A stretch of DNA of 54,794 nucleotides. It comes from Candidatus Mcinerneyibacteriota bacterium. GTDB taxonomy: Bacteria > Macinerneyibacteriota > Macinerneyibacteria > Macinerneyibacteriales > DSCS01. A program made the translations under genes and the position numbers. Of this stretch, positions 26,101-34,710 are shown piece after piece. Under the pieces are notes generated by a model that was not told the origin of the DNA, did no database searches, and worked only from the letters and a program-made list of their open reading frames with translations. Location: NCBI GenBank assembly GCA_016937175.1, contig JAFGWL010000051.1:1-54794 (forward strand), given 5' to 3'. Each line of letters opens with the position of its first letter. Within the stretch, counting starts at the first letter, position 1.

Positions 26101-26894
26101 GCTACAGCATCAAAAAATTCAAATATGGGTATATCTTCCTCCTTTCCGACATCACAGGCCTGATTCTCAGTGAGAAGTTCGATCTGTGGTTTCAGCTTAC
26201 CCAGGAACTGGCCCATGAACTGAAAAACCCTCTCATGCCCATAAGGTTTTCCCTTCGCCGTCTTGAGAAGATGACTGAGCAATATGTCCCTGACGAAGGC
26301 GGCAAAGAAGCCATGAAAGACCTCTACGGGATCATCAACGAAGAGCTGGAAAGTATCCAAAAGCTCATCAACCGTTTTAGAGAGCAGACGCTGGAGGGGG
26401 AGAAGGAGATCCGCCAACTCAATGTCGGGGAAAGCCTGAAAAGGATCGCAAGCTCCTTTACTTCTTGTAATATCGACCTGCATATCTCCAAGAGCCTTCC
26501 TCAGGTCCCTTTTTCACAGGAAAAGTTCGACCTGATCATGAAGAATATCCTGGAGAACAGCCTTGAGGCCGCAGGGGAAGGGGCGGTGATCCGAATCGCC
26601 GCTTATTATGACCTCTTTAAAGGGTGTTTCGATGCCGGAAGCTGTCAATCGGGCCAAAAATATGTTATTATTCATGTGAGAGACTATTCCGGAGGGATCG
26701 GTAAGGATGTCCTCGACCGTATTTTCGAGCCCTATTTTACCAACAAAAAGGGGGGAAGCGGACTGGGGCTTTACCTTGTCCGGAAATATATGGAGGAGTT
26801 CGAAGGAGCTGTGGGAGTCAATGTCAGGGAGAAAGAAGGAACAGATATTTATCTGCTCTTCCAGACGGAAAAGAAATCAGCCGGAGGGCCATGA
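23151..26894 (+). CDS. Large NtrY-like membrane sensor histidine kinase
   Basis: 1247 residues, about twice a usual kinase. Starting at GTG 23151 there are N-terminal helices (about 5-65), a soluble segment, a cluster of about eight membrane helices (about 255-450), a second extracytoplasmic part, further helices near 640 and 680, another sensor part and a helix near 840. A HAMP domain (LLRPLSKIIVATKEVSLGNF) and a PAS domain (SLPVGAVTYDEKGHVAICNE) follow. The kinase core has the phosphorylated H1022 in LAHELKNPLMP, the N box NILENSLEAA, DYSGGIG, and GGSGLGLYLV. The partner regulator overlaps its end by four bases. The stimulus is unknown; part of the N-terminal half lies outside the cell membrane and could bind a ligand. 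Confidence 0.92.
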   Translation: MENKSFYFLAPTLLVISYLNLVLDSPVWIIFFLLLAAGAALFSKKRLPFLAAMALGLLYLLSVNDIQHNDYFREKRLFGIRDAVEREYSALKADFYEKRKEIVKKEYSQESDIGYTARDTEYTLMQWTGREPFDDLRKRAFFPRLEIMGNEASLVFHFYDENRIYSLRHYITALYGTEKTKSQWLRHIQGRFDTRITLYFTPGQFYIYDEPILYSDIRKGESVYLASAHALYSKMEDDIILKIEAHPLSWYLTEAKRRFLLLNAFIYLFFALFLFPRDRRFDAAAIALLLLSLAFFPAAALIILLSCLAWKSRRIITLLRDRALGQEEFLDLALGYQAFLLAWHYFYSHTTAYVKMAFWMGVLLKERSLTIASFVLVFFIAVFVVRRIKVTHKWALTGALFLLLLSLDPSLLLLGIAGLMPLGLFTLKKKRALGAFYFYLLFIPMVPVAAQLITGIDDKLVRSQMEIIESEPARVMFETVDKLRKDQAFLWSLKENVHYDDTNFAFFKWLRSPLSEMPYMNFIYFENRNGDIYSQYGWGCSIQPFRGSPGSISFRSGFHLYKAPLTYEGEFVGMVVVGLKDDFFMHIPGMPELFFSHVKRGKEVFSTLVYDHEVIRDMFPQRLGGGGDYYRFYIKPPWKIAVKYLFFILVSELIVLFIIGLFSQKWRSMANDFVKRNMIIILLLLMIPTSANILLLSSEIVLDIRQSLRERVLRSKEELTSQLEAVSTGDLLDPVRSRNIADSLNEDTVGWTLYKGPERLLSYDEDSYRVNMKSAYLSRPDLLDIYIHKEQWELDYTIPRLRHRFLWDRHPGIIFELSEVLPRPALWRLTESFAFSLMVQFLFIGLTVLLLYKNAGHLLRPLSKIIVATKEVSLGNFNHRVEAQTPISEMKVLFTNFNSMVKRLAILKNSFMENQNFLKTIIDSLPVGAVTYDEKGHVAICNEALKRFFPGLSYKDSVPETLPFPLDFFREGQGELREKGTVFRYSIKKFKYGYIFLLSDITGLILSEKFDLWFQLTQELAHELKNPLMPIRFSLRRLEKMTEQYVPDEGGKEAMKDLYGIINEELESIQKLINRFREQTLEGEKEIRQLNVGESLKRIASSFTSCNIDLHISKSLPQVPFSQEKFDLIMKNILENSLEAAGEGAVIRIAAYYDLFKGCFDAGSCQSGQKYVIIHVRDYSGGIGKDVLDRIFEPYFTNKKGGSGLGLYLVRKYMEEFEGAVGVNVREKEGTDIYLLFQTEKKSAGGP

Positions 26895-28171
26895 ATATTC
26901 TTGTCGTTGATGATGAGAAAAATATCAGACGCGTGATGGAGATCATCATCACTGAGATGGGATTTACGTTTACAGGGGCCGAAGACCCCGAGAAGGCGAT
27001 GGAGGTCCTGGAGAAATCTCCGGTGGATATTCTTGTTTTGGATATCAAAATGCCGAAAATGGACGGGATCTCCTTTTTAAAGATCGTCCAGTCTCAATAT
27101 CCTGAAATACCCGTTATCATGCTTTCAGGGCATGGGACTGTCTCGGGAGCTGTAGAATCCATGAAGATCGGGGCAGCTGACTTTATTGAAAAGAACGGGG
27201 ATGAAGAACAGATCAGGTCCGTTTTGAGGAAAACAGCTGAAATGATCCGATGGAGAAAATCTGCCGATGAAGGGGACTTTCTCTTCAGAGACTCCAAAAT
27301 GATCAGACTTGTAAAAAAAGCAGACAGCCTGTCCGGCAAGAAGATCAATCTTCTCCTGACCGGGGAGAACGGCGTGGGCAAGGAGGTCATCGCCCACTAC
27401 ATCCACCGTAAAACCATGGGAAAGGGCGCTCCTTTTATCCCTGTCAACTGTGGGGCTCTCCCTGAAGGTCTATTTGAGTCGGAGATGTTCGGTTTCGAAA
27501 AGGGAGCATTCACCGGGGCAGATACCAAAAAAAAGGGTAAGATCAGGGCCGCTGAAGGAGGGACTCTTTTTCTGGACGAGATCGGAGACCTTTCTCCGAA
27601 AAGCCAGATAAGCCTTCTCCGGGTCCTGCAGGAGAATCAGGTGACCCCCTTGGGAAGTGTAACACCTCTTTCTGTGGACTTTAACCTCATCACAGCGACC
27701 AATAAGGATCTGACCATGATGGTGATGAACAGAAAATTCAGAGAGGACCTCTATTTCAGGGTCGCTGTCATGGAGCTCGATATTCCTCCTCTGCGGGAAC
27801 GCCGAGAAGATATTATGCCCCTGGCCGTACATTTTTTGCATCAGGTCTGCACGAAATACGGGTTGGGGAAAAAAGGGATACACCCCGATCTCGAAAAATT
27901 TATGCTTCACTATACGTGGCCCGGCAATGTCCGGGAATTAAAAAACTTTGTCGAACGCCTGGCGGTCCTCTCTGAAGGAGAGACCCTCTATTATAAAGAA
28001 ACGGACCTCAAAAACGCGAGAATGGACCTGAATTCCCTTTTGGACAAAAACGAAAAGGAGATCCTTTCCAGAGTCATCAGAATGACCGGAGGGGACAGGG
28101 AAAAGATGTCAAGACTTCTGAATATTCCGGTCAAAGAGGTCAAAGAAAGGCTTCAGCGGCATGAACTCTGA
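26891..28171 (+). CDS. NtrC-family sigma54-dependent response regulator (NtrX-like)
   Basis: 426 residues in three parts. The receiver domain has D51 (VLDIKMP) as phosphorylation site. The AAA+ domain has Walker A GENGVGKE, the sigma54-contacting loop GAFTGA and Walker [10 protein letters not shown]. The C-terminal Fis-type helix-turn-helix is in residues about 390-426 ([22 protein letters not shown]). The C-terminal domain is short and the HTH less canonical than usual. It should activate sigma54 promoters when phosphorylated by the kinase encoded just upstream. I found no clear -24/-12 element in the window. The following gene begins 11 bases before its end. Confidence 0.95.
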   Translation: MNILVVDDEKNIRRVMEIIITEMGFTFTGAEDPEKAMEVLEKSPVDILVLDIKMPKMDGISFLKIVQSQYPEIPVIMLSGHGTVSGAVESMKIGAADFIEKNGDEEQIRSVLRKTAEMIRWRKSADEGDFLFRDSKMIRLVKKADSLSGKKINLLLTGENGVGKEVIAHYIHRKTMGKGAPFIPVNCGALPEGLFESEMFGFEKGAFTGADTKKKGKIRAAEGGTLFLDEIGDLSPKSQISLLRVLQENQVTPLGSVTPLSVDFNLITATNKDLTMMVMNRKFREDLYFRVAVMELDIPPLRERREDIMPLAVHFLHQVCTKYGLGKKGIHPDLEKFMLHYTWPGNVRELKNFVERLAVLSEGETLYYKETDLKNARMDLNSLLDKNEKEILSRVIRMTGGDREKMSRLLNIPVKEVKERLQRHEL

Positions 28172-30776
28172 AAGACTATCAGCGCTTATGATAACAGTTT
28201 TTTTTATGGCAGGGATCGTTGCCGCCCTTCAGGCACCTCTCTCCCTTAACGGGCAGGAGCCGGCTGTGTCGCCTCCCCGTGCGGGATCCTGCTCTCTTCT
28301 GGTCATCCGGGTGGAGTTCGAGCCGGATACGGATCCGGCCACCACAGGAGACGGGCTTTTTGAGATAAGGACTCCGGCTGATTCCCAGGCCGAACCCTTT
28401 CTTTATGATTATTTTGTGCTGTTCGGATTGGAGCAAAAAGAGAGCCCCTTCAGAACCCCCGGGGGCGCTGTCGCCTTTCCCTACTACACATTGAATGAGT
28501 ATTTCCGGGAGATCTCAGGCGACTTGTTCCGCCTGGAAACCATCACTGTAACACCGGATATCTATGTGACCCAGGGGAAAGAGATGGCCTATTACGGCGC
28601 CAATGTGAATCAGGAGGCGCGTCTCTGCGAATTGGCGGATACAGCCCTTCTGCTGGCTCAAAACGATTATGATTTCTCCCAATACGACTATATCGCGATT
28701 CTTCATGCAGGAGCCGGAGAAGAGTTTGATATGAACCGCGACTCCCCCGATGATATCCTGACCACGGCACTGACCCCGGCCGCCTATGAGGAGATCACAG
28801 GCACTCCTTTGCGAAATGATGTGGCCAACGGGGTCATGATCATCCCCGAAACGGAAGATCAGGACTCAGGTCCTGATGATATGCCTCTCAGCACCCTGGG
28901 GCCGGCGGCCTTCTCCCTAGGGACCCTCATGGGAATGCCCACCACATATGACCTTTCGGGACGTTCGTCCGGAGTGGGGATGTGGGACCTTATGGGATAC
29001 GGCTTCTCCCATTATCTCGGATTCCTCCCCATGCCTCCTTGCGGGTATATCAAAGTCTCTATGGGCTGGGCTGATCCCGTCCTCCTGGACAGCAAAGGGG
29101 ACCTCTCCCTGGATCCCTTCAGCTGTGACGTGAAAGAGGATCTTTGGAACGGGAATCATCTCTATAAGATCATCATCGGAGAAGGTGAGTACTTTCTCCT
29201 GGAATACAGAAACGGCCAGGGGATCGGAGGGGCTTTTCAGGCCTTTACCTATCTGGGGCGCCAGGGAGATCATTATGTCATGGAGCCTTCAGAAAAGGCC
29301 CTGCCGGGGATCACCATCTGGCACGTAAACGAGGAGATCATCTCCCTGGATCCCGATAACCTTAACGGGTCTTTCGGAAAAGGGCTGGACCTGGAAGAGG
29401 CCGATGGCCTCAACGACCTGGACAGAGCCATCGGGGAGGCCGGGAGCCTGGGAGACAGGCTGGACTGTTTCAATTCGGGGACATGGGATATTTTTACAGA
29501 TGAGACCTCTCCCTCTGCCCGGGACAGCCGGGGAGCACGGAGCGGGATCAGGCTGACCGACCTTACAGCGGAAACAGCTGCAGGAAACGTCACCGTGGGA
29601 TCACAGCGTCCTGACTATTTTCCTTTGGCCTTTCCGGGGCTTCTTCAGGCCACACAGGATTTCTTTGTGACCTCATCACAGGTGTATGCTTCGGACGGGC
29701 TTTCCCTTTTCTCCTTCGAGGGCGAGATTCCGCTTCTTCTTGACAAGACGGTTCTTTTTACAGATGAGCACCTCTACTCTCTCCCCGGAGGAGAGATCCT
29801 CCAGACGTGGAGCACTTTTTTCGGAGAAGCGCTGCTGGAGGCCAGGCGCGAAAACGGGTATTATTTCCTGCGTACCGTCCAGAGGGCACTCCTCTGGGAT
29901 GAGGCCTTTACTCTCGTTGCTTCGGAAGAGCGTCCGGAAACTGCATTTTTGGGGGTAGCAGGGGTTCATAAAGTCTCTCTTTCAGCCGGGATCCTCTACG
30001 TAGACGAAGTTCCTATTCTGGAGGGAGTCGAAGATATCCGCCTTTACGACGGAGAGATTTTTACCGCCGCTGAGGGCCTCTTTTACAGTATCGACCCCGA
30101 AGATCCGGCTCCTTCCCTTTTTGGGGCCTCTCCGGACGGGGTGTCGGATTTTTTCCCTCTTGATTATGACAGGGATGGTGTGACTGAGCTTTTTGCCCTG
30201 ACACCGGAGCGCCTTGTGATCCTCAATGAGACCGGCCCCGAAAAAAGCTACTTTCTTCCCGGTTCAGCTGAGATGGCCCCTTTTGAAAAAGACGGGAAGG
30301 TCTGCCTTCTTTTGACAGGGGAAAAAACGATTCTTCTGGACACGGCTACAGGTAAACAAACGCTTTATACGGGACAAAATATCCGGCTGGCCGGAGGGGA
30401 TGGGGGGAATCTTTTTTACGGAAATGAAGATATCATATACGGGCTGACTCTTTACGACCGGCTTCTCAGACAGGGGTCTGTCCTGGTTCCGCCGGGAGAA
30501 GGGGTTTTGCCTCCTATTGAAGAGAAGGCCGTTTATGCCTATCCGAATCCTGTAGAAGGAGAGACTCTTTTTATCCGTTTTTCAGCAAGGTCCGGAGAGA
30601 AAGTCCATCTGAGTCTTTACAACGCAGCTATGCAGGAGCTGAAGAAGAAAACAGCGGTAACGGTCTCCGGCGAGAACAATGTCTCTCTATCCCTCCGGGG
30701 AGTCGCATCGGGAACCTATCTTATCAGGCTGAAAACCGGAGACAAAACACATTTTTTGAAGGTCATAAGGTTATGA
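28161..30776 (+). CDS. Exported M6 metalloprotease-like protein lacking the zinc motif
   Basis: 871 residues with a signal peptide (first about 32). Residues about 45-330 resemble M6 (immune inhibitor A type) peptidases: YYTLNEYFREISGDLF, then the block ending LGTLMGMPTTYDLSGRSSGVGMWDLMGYG, and the later GWADPV. Where M6 enzymes have HExxH this protein has F251-S-L-G-T255, so both zinc histidines and the catalytic glutamate are missing. The middle is beta-rich and repetitive. The last about 85 residues (AYPNPVEGETLFIRF ... GTYLIRLKTG) match the FlgD-Ig/type IX-like C-terminal domains often found on secreted proteins of FCB-related phyla. It lies between two kinase/regulator pairs and overlaps both neighbours. 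Probably a surface or periplasmic binding protein. Confidence 0.85.
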   Translation: MNSERLSALMITVFFMAGIVAALQAPLSLNGQEPAVSPPRAGSCSLLVIRVEFEPDTDPATTGDGLFEIRTPADSQAEPFLYDYFVLFGLEQKESPFRTPGGAVAFPYYTLNEYFREISGDLFRLETITVTPDIYVTQGKEMAYYGANVNQEARLCELADTALLLAQNDYDFSQYDYIAILHAGAGEEFDMNRDSPDDILTTALTPAAYEEITGTPLRNDVANGVMIIPETEDQDSGPDDMPLSTLGPAAFSLGTLMGMPTTYDLSGRSSGVGMWDLMGYGFSHYLGFLPMPPCGYIKVSMGWADPVLLDSKGDLSLDPFSCDVKEDLWNGNHLYKIIIGEGEYFLLEYRNGQGIGGAFQAFTYLGRQGDHYVMEPSEKALPGITIWHVNEEIISLDPDNLNGSFGKGLDLEEADGLNDLDRAIGEAGSLGDRLDCFNSGTWDIFTDETSPSARDSRGARSGIRLTDLTAETAAGNVTVGSQRPDYFPLAFPGLLQATQDFFVTSSQVYASDGLSLFSFEGEIPLLLDKTVLFTDEHLYSLPGGEILQTWSTFFGEALLEARRENGYYFLRTVQRALLWDEAFTLVASEERPETAFLGVAGVHKVSLSAGILYVDEVPILEGVEDIRLYDGEIFTAAEGLFYSIDPEDPAPSLFGASPDGVSDFFPLDYDRDGVTELFALTPERLVILNETGPEKSYFLPGSAEMAPFEKDGKVCLLLTGEKTILLDTATGKQTLYTGQNIRLAGGDGGNLFYGNEDIIYGLTLYDRLLRQGSVLVPPGEGVLPPIEEKAVYAYPNPVEGETLFIRFSARSGEKVHLSLYNAAMQELKKKTAVTVSGENNVSLSLRGVASGTYLIRLKTGDKTHFLKVIRL

Positions 30777-32362
30777 AAAGAAAGATCATACTTTCCTTCG
30801 CTCTGGTCAACCTCTTTCTCCTTGTGATATTTCATCTGGTCTACAGAGCCGCTCTGGATGTCTATCGTTCACCGCTGCAGCATAATCTTTACGCTTTGAT
30901 CCGGCTGGCTGAACGCCTTCCTGTGGAAGAGCGACCGGGGGAGTTCATCGATATGGCCGGGACAAGGCTTCTTGAGACAGTCTATCTTCTCGATAACGAA
31001 GAGTTCTACGGACGCATCGATTTGACGGTGAAGGCCGAACTTGCTGATATCACCACTCGAAAAGAATATTTCAACGGACGGAAACTCTACAAATATTATC
31101 CGTCAAGAGAAGGGCGGGACCTTGTTCTCGTCATGGCTGTCCCGGAGAATATCTGGAAAACGGGAATCTTGAAGGTAACGGGGCTTCTTGTGCTTTTCGT
31201 CGTGGCGACTAACATCATCTTTTTTCTGATCACCCGCCTTTTTCTCATCAGGCCCATGGAATATATCAGCCTTATCACAGACAGGATCCGGCAGGGGGAT
31301 TACGATGCCCGTGTGGAGATCGAGGGAAGCCGGGAAGTGGTCAACCTGGCCGACAACATCAACAATATGGCCGAGACGATCAAGAATGATATTGCACTTC
31401 TCAATCTGGTCATCGAAAATATGAAACTCGGCTTTCTTGTCTATAATGATGAAGGAGAGGTCGTCCTCATCAACCGGGAGGCAAAGAAAACCCTGAAAAT
31501 TTCTGAAGGGGATCCTGTGACACCCCATTTCCCTTTTCTTCCCGCAGACCCGTCTGAAAGCCGACAGGGTTTTTTCGCCGGGGCGAAGATCTATGACCGG
31601 GCCGGGGCGCCTCTTTTTGCCGATGTGGCTCTTTCCTCTTTTCAGCAGGGAGAAGGCTTTTCCCATGCCCTTGCTCTTCAGGAGATAGAAGATATATCTC
31701 ATCACAACAACAGCCACCTGATCTCTTTTATGCGCAGTCTTACCCTTATGCTGGCCCATGAGATCAAAAACCCCCTCAACGTCATGGGGATGATCACCCA
31801 GATGGCAGAAAAAAAATTCGGCCCTGACCCCATGTGGGAGGATATCCGCGATGAAGAACGCAATATCACCACAGTGATCGACACCTTTTCCTCCTTTTTC
31901 ACCATAAACCCCCGCCCCTTTGAAATCGGCGATTTCATCGTGGCCTGGGTAGAGAAGTGGAAAAAGATCTATGCTGAAAAGGGGCTTCTCCTTGAAACCC
32001 GCCTTGATAAGGCAGGGATGGTCGATTTTGACAGTCAGAGGTTAGAGATGATCCTCAACAACCTTGTCAAAAATACGTTGGAAAACGGAAAACCCGGCTG
32101 CAGGGCTCTCCTTGACCTTTCGGGCAGGGATGATAAGATATATCTTGTCCTGACAGATGATACAGGAGGGATAAAGAAGGAGACACTCTTCAAGTTTCTC
32201 GACGGAGGCCATTCCACTAAGGATGCATCACGGGGCTGGGGATTGGCCCTTGTCCGGCTTCTTCTCAATCTGGGGGGAGCGGATCTTGAGATCAAAGGAG
32301 GAACGGGCAAAGAAACGGAAGTGAGGTTGGTCTTTGAAAAATATGAAAGTCCTCATCGTTGA
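30773..32362 (+). CDS. Membrane sensor histidine kinase (NtrY/AtoS type)
   Basis: 529 residues. An N-terminal helix (about 5-25), a short periplasmic sensor part and a second helix (about 133-158) lead into HAMP (LIRPMEYISLITDRIRQGDY). A PAS-like segment follows (MKLGFLVYNDEGEVVLINRE). The kinase core has H329 in LAHEIKNPLNV, an N-box (NNLVKNTLENG), DDTGGI and GWGLALVRLLLNLGG. The ATP-binding domain is compact but complete. It overlaps the pseudo-protease gene by four bases and the next regulator by about 30, so the pair is translationally coupled. Its place just upstream of the regulator and the pilus genes suggests it may sense an envelope state (inference). Confidence 0.93.
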   Translation: MKRKIILSFALVNLFLLVIFHLVYRAALDVYRSPLQHNLYALIRLAERLPVEERPGEFIDMAGTRLLETVYLLDNEEFYGRIDLTVKAELADITTRKEYFNGRKLYKYYPSREGRDLVLVMAVPENIWKTGILKVTGLLVLFVVATNIIFFLITRLFLIRPMEYISLITDRIRQGDYDARVEIEGSREVVNLADNINNMAETIKNDIALLNLVIENMKLGFLVYNDEGEVVLINREAKKTLKISEGDPVTPHFPFLPADPSESRQGFFAGAKIYDRAGAPLFADVALSSFQQGEGFSHALALQEIEDISHHNNSHLISFMRSLTLMLAHEIKNPLNVMGMITQMAEKKFGPDPMWEDIRDEERNITTVIDTFSSFFTINPRPFEIGDFIVAWVEKWKKIYAEKGLLLETRLDKAGMVDFDSQRLEMILNNLVKNTLENGKPGCRALLDLSGRDDKIYLVLTDDTGGIKKETLFKFLDGGHSTKDASRGWGLALVRLLLNLGGADLEIKGGTGKETEVRLVFEKYESPHR

Positions 32363-33683
32363 AGACGAAGCTACACAGCTGAAATATATGTCCCGGTTTG
32401 TCTCTTCCCTGGGGTATGATATCCTGGAGGCTGATGACGGCAAAAGCGCCCTGGCGAGCCTGGATAAAGAGAAAGATATCGATGTGGTCATCACAGACTA
32501 CAAACTCAAAGAGATGAACGGGCTTCTCCTTCTACAGCAGATCAAAAAGCGCCTTCTTCCGTGTGACGTCATCATCGTAACGGCTTACGGGAATACAGAA
32601 GATGCTGTCCTGGCCATGAAGCTGGGCGCTTTCGATTATCTCAATAAACCCCTGAACTTTGACGAACTGGAGCTGATCCTGAAGAGGGCGGAGCATACCA
32701 GGGACCTGCAGGCAAAAGTGGAAGGGTATGAACAGAGTTCACGTCCCGCCAAAAAGATCATCTACCAGTCCTCACTTTTTGAGAAAGCCCTGGAAAGGGC
32801 GAGAAAAGCGGCAGAGACCGATGTTACGGTTCTGCTGACAGGGGAGAGCGGGACGGGCAAAGAGCTTGTCGCCGATTATATCCACCATCACAGTTCGCGC
32901 AAGAAGGCTCCTTTTGTCAAGGTCTTCTGTACAGCTATCCCGGAAAGCCTGATCGAATCTGAACTCTTCGGCTATAAGAAAGGATCGTTTACCGGGGCAG
33001 ACAGCGACAGAAAGGGGAAGTTCGAGTACGCTAACCGGAGCTCCATCCTTCTGGACGAGATCTCCGAGATCCCCCTTCATATCCAGTCCAAACTTCTGAG
33101 GGTCCTTCAGGAAAAAGAGATCCAGCGTGTGGGGGAAGCCGTCCCCAGAGTTATGGATATCAAGATCATCGCTACGACAAACAAAGACTTGCAGGAAAGT
33201 GTCCGGCAGGGCCTTTTCCGGGAGGATCTCTTTTACAGGCTCAAAGTCTTTCCCATCCATCTGCCGCCCCTGCGAGAGAGAAAAGAGGATATCCGCCCCC
33301 TGGTCAGCTATTTTCTCGATTTTTACAACAGGAAATACGGCAGAGGCCTCTCTTTGAGTGAAGAGGAACTGGCCCGCCTGGAGGAATATCATTGGCCTGG
33401 GAATGTCAGAGAGCTGGAAAACCTTCTGATCAACTTCATCGTGAGCGGAGAGCGTTATCTATTGAAAAATACTCAAAGTTGGAATATAATCAATAATAAG
33501 GAAAAGATAAAGACTTTGCAGGAAGTGGAATGTGAACATATCAAGAGTGTTTTGAATGTTTGCAGAGGAAATATGACAAAAACCGCGGCTTTATTAGGAA
33601 TTCACCGGAATACTTTGACGAAAAAGGCCAAAGAACTGGACATTGACCTTGACTTTTACAGGCGAAACGATAAACTATTATAG
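32334..33683 (+). CDS. NtrC-family response regulator with GSFTGA loop
   Basis: 449 residues: receiver domain with D55 (VITDYKL), AAA+ domain with Walker A GESGTGKE, Walker B SILLDEIS, and a C-terminal Fis-type HTH (GNMTKTAALLGIHRNTLTKK). The sigma54-contact loop reads GSFTGA, not the usual GAFTGA. TTG 32334 has a GAGGT site 6 bases upstream; ATG 32343 is also possible and gives the classic MKVLIVEDE start. The N-terminus lies inside the kinase gene. pilM follows after 15 bases, so the regulator could control the pilus genes and itself, as PilR-like proteins do; that link is inferred from position only. Confidence 0.94.
   Translation: MKNMKVLIVEDEATQLKYMSRFVSSLGYDILEADDGKSALASLDKEKDIDVVITDYKLKEMNGLLLLQQIKKRLLPCDVIIVTAYGNTEDAVLAMKLGAFDYLNKPLNFDELELILKRAEHTRDLQAKVEGYEQSSRPAKKIIYQSSLFEKALERARKAAETDVTVLLTGESGTGKELVADYIHHHSSRKKAPFVKVFCTAIPESLIESELFGYKKGSFTGADSDRKGKFEYANRSSILLDEISEIPLHIQSKLLRVLQEKEIQRVGEAVPRVMDIKIIATTNKDLQESVRQGLFREDLFYRLKVFPIHLPPLRERKEDIRPLVSYFLDFYNRKYGRGLSLSEEELARLEEYHWPGNVRELENLLINFIVSGERYLLKNTQSWNIINNKEKIKTLQEVECEHIKSVLNVCRGNMTKTAALLGIHRNTLTKKAKELDIDLDFYRRNDKLL
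33649..33676 (+). promoter_or_regulatory. Possible promoter of the pil genes
   Basis: TTGACT (33649-33654), 16 bases, TAAACT (33671-33676) lies at the end of the regulator gene, about 20 bases before the pilM start. The -10 matches only four of six positions, and a duplicated TTGAC just before it makes the -35 uncertain. Confidence 0.3.
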
Positions 33684-33698
33684 AAACTAGGAGGAAAC

Positions 33699-34709
33699 AT
33701 GAAAAAATTGATTGGATTGGATATCGGCTCATACAGCGTGAAAGCCGTGGACATCAAGGTTTCATCCAAAGATATTGAAATAAAGAATTTCGGCCACGAC
33801 CTCCTCTCGCGGGAAAGCATCGTGGAAGGGGAGATCATGGATACGAACCTCATCGAAGAGGTCATCCGGACGGTCTTTACACGACGAAAGATCAAAAACA
33901 AAAATCTCTCTATCTCCATATCGGGCCGAAACCTGATCCTCAAATCTGTGCAGATAGACGCCGTAGGCGAGGAAAAGGTCCGTAATACCCTGGAATATGA
34001 GTTTCCCAACCATATCCCCTATGAGCGCGATGATATCTATTACGATTTTTCTATCGTCTCTGAAGAAGGGGGGCGCTCAGATGTCCTCATCGCCGCCGCG
34101 AAAAAAGAGGTGGTCAACAGCCGTGTGAACCTTCTGAAAAGCCTGGGGCTGGTCCCCTTGGCGGTAGATACAGCAGCCATGGCCATCCAGAACGCCTATG
34201 AAGCGATACAGGGCCCCATAACCGGGACGGTCTTTATCGCTGACATAGGAGCTGAAAAGACCAGTTTCAGTATCATCGTCAACGGAGTCCCGAAGTTTGT
34301 CAGGGAGATCCCCGTGGGCGGAAACCATTACACCGATGTCATCGCCAAGGAGTTGGGAGTCAATTACGAGGTGGCTGAGCGGATCAAACTGGGTGAAGAG
34401 AAGAGTGACTCAAGCCTTGAGGAGCTTTTCGATGCCACTAACCAGAACCTCAGCAATCAGATGAAACGTTCCCTGGAATATATCAAGGGAAATGCCCCTC
34501 TTATGATCAACAAAGGCGTCCTGACAGGGGGAGGGGCGCTGACTCCCGGATTACTGGATTTTCTCAGAGGAGAGATGGAAGCTGCAGAGATCGAGCTTTT
34601 CAATCCGGTGGAATTTGTCAAAGCACCGGCGGACCTGCTGCCTGAACTGCAGAAAGTCGGCCCGGCCCTTTCGGTTTGTATCGGCCTGGCGATGAGGAAG
34701 GTGAAATAG
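33699..34709 (+). CDS. pilM: Type IV pilus assembly protein PilM
   Basis: Cytoplasmic actin-like ATPase (ASKHA fold) that joins the PilN N-terminus to form the inner-membrane platform of type IV pili. 336 residues. The N-terminal phosphate loop is GLDIGSYSVKAVDIK, the second nucleotide motif VFIADIGAEKTSFSI, and the adenosine region LTGGGALTPGL. A strong AGGAGG site precedes ATG 33699. It opens the conserved pilMNOPQ order; no pilin, PilB, PilC or PilT gene is in this window, so those must lie elsewhere. Confidence 0.96.
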   Translation: MKKLIGLDIGSYSVKAVDIKVSSKDIEIKNFGHDLLSRESIVEGEIMDTNLIEEVIRTVFTRRKIKNKNLSISISGRNLILKSVQIDAVGEEKVRNTLEYEFPNHIPYERDDIYYDFSIVSEEGGRSDVLIAAAKKEVVNSRVNLLKSLGLVPLAVDTAAMAIQNAYEAIQGPITGTVFIADIGAEKTSFSIIVNGVPKFVREIPVGGNHYTDVIAKELGVNYEVAERIKLGEEKSDSSLEELFDATNQNLSNQMKRSLEYIKGNAPLMINKGVLTGGGALTPGLLDFLRGEMEAAEIELFNPVEFVKAPADLLPELQKVGPALSVCIGLAMRKVK

Positions 34710-34710
34710 T

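Noticed and set aside
24024-26483. Long minus-strand frames (320 and 349 residues) opposite the large kinase
   Set aside because: Antisense shadows of a well-supported kinase, no motifs, no promoter or ribosome site.
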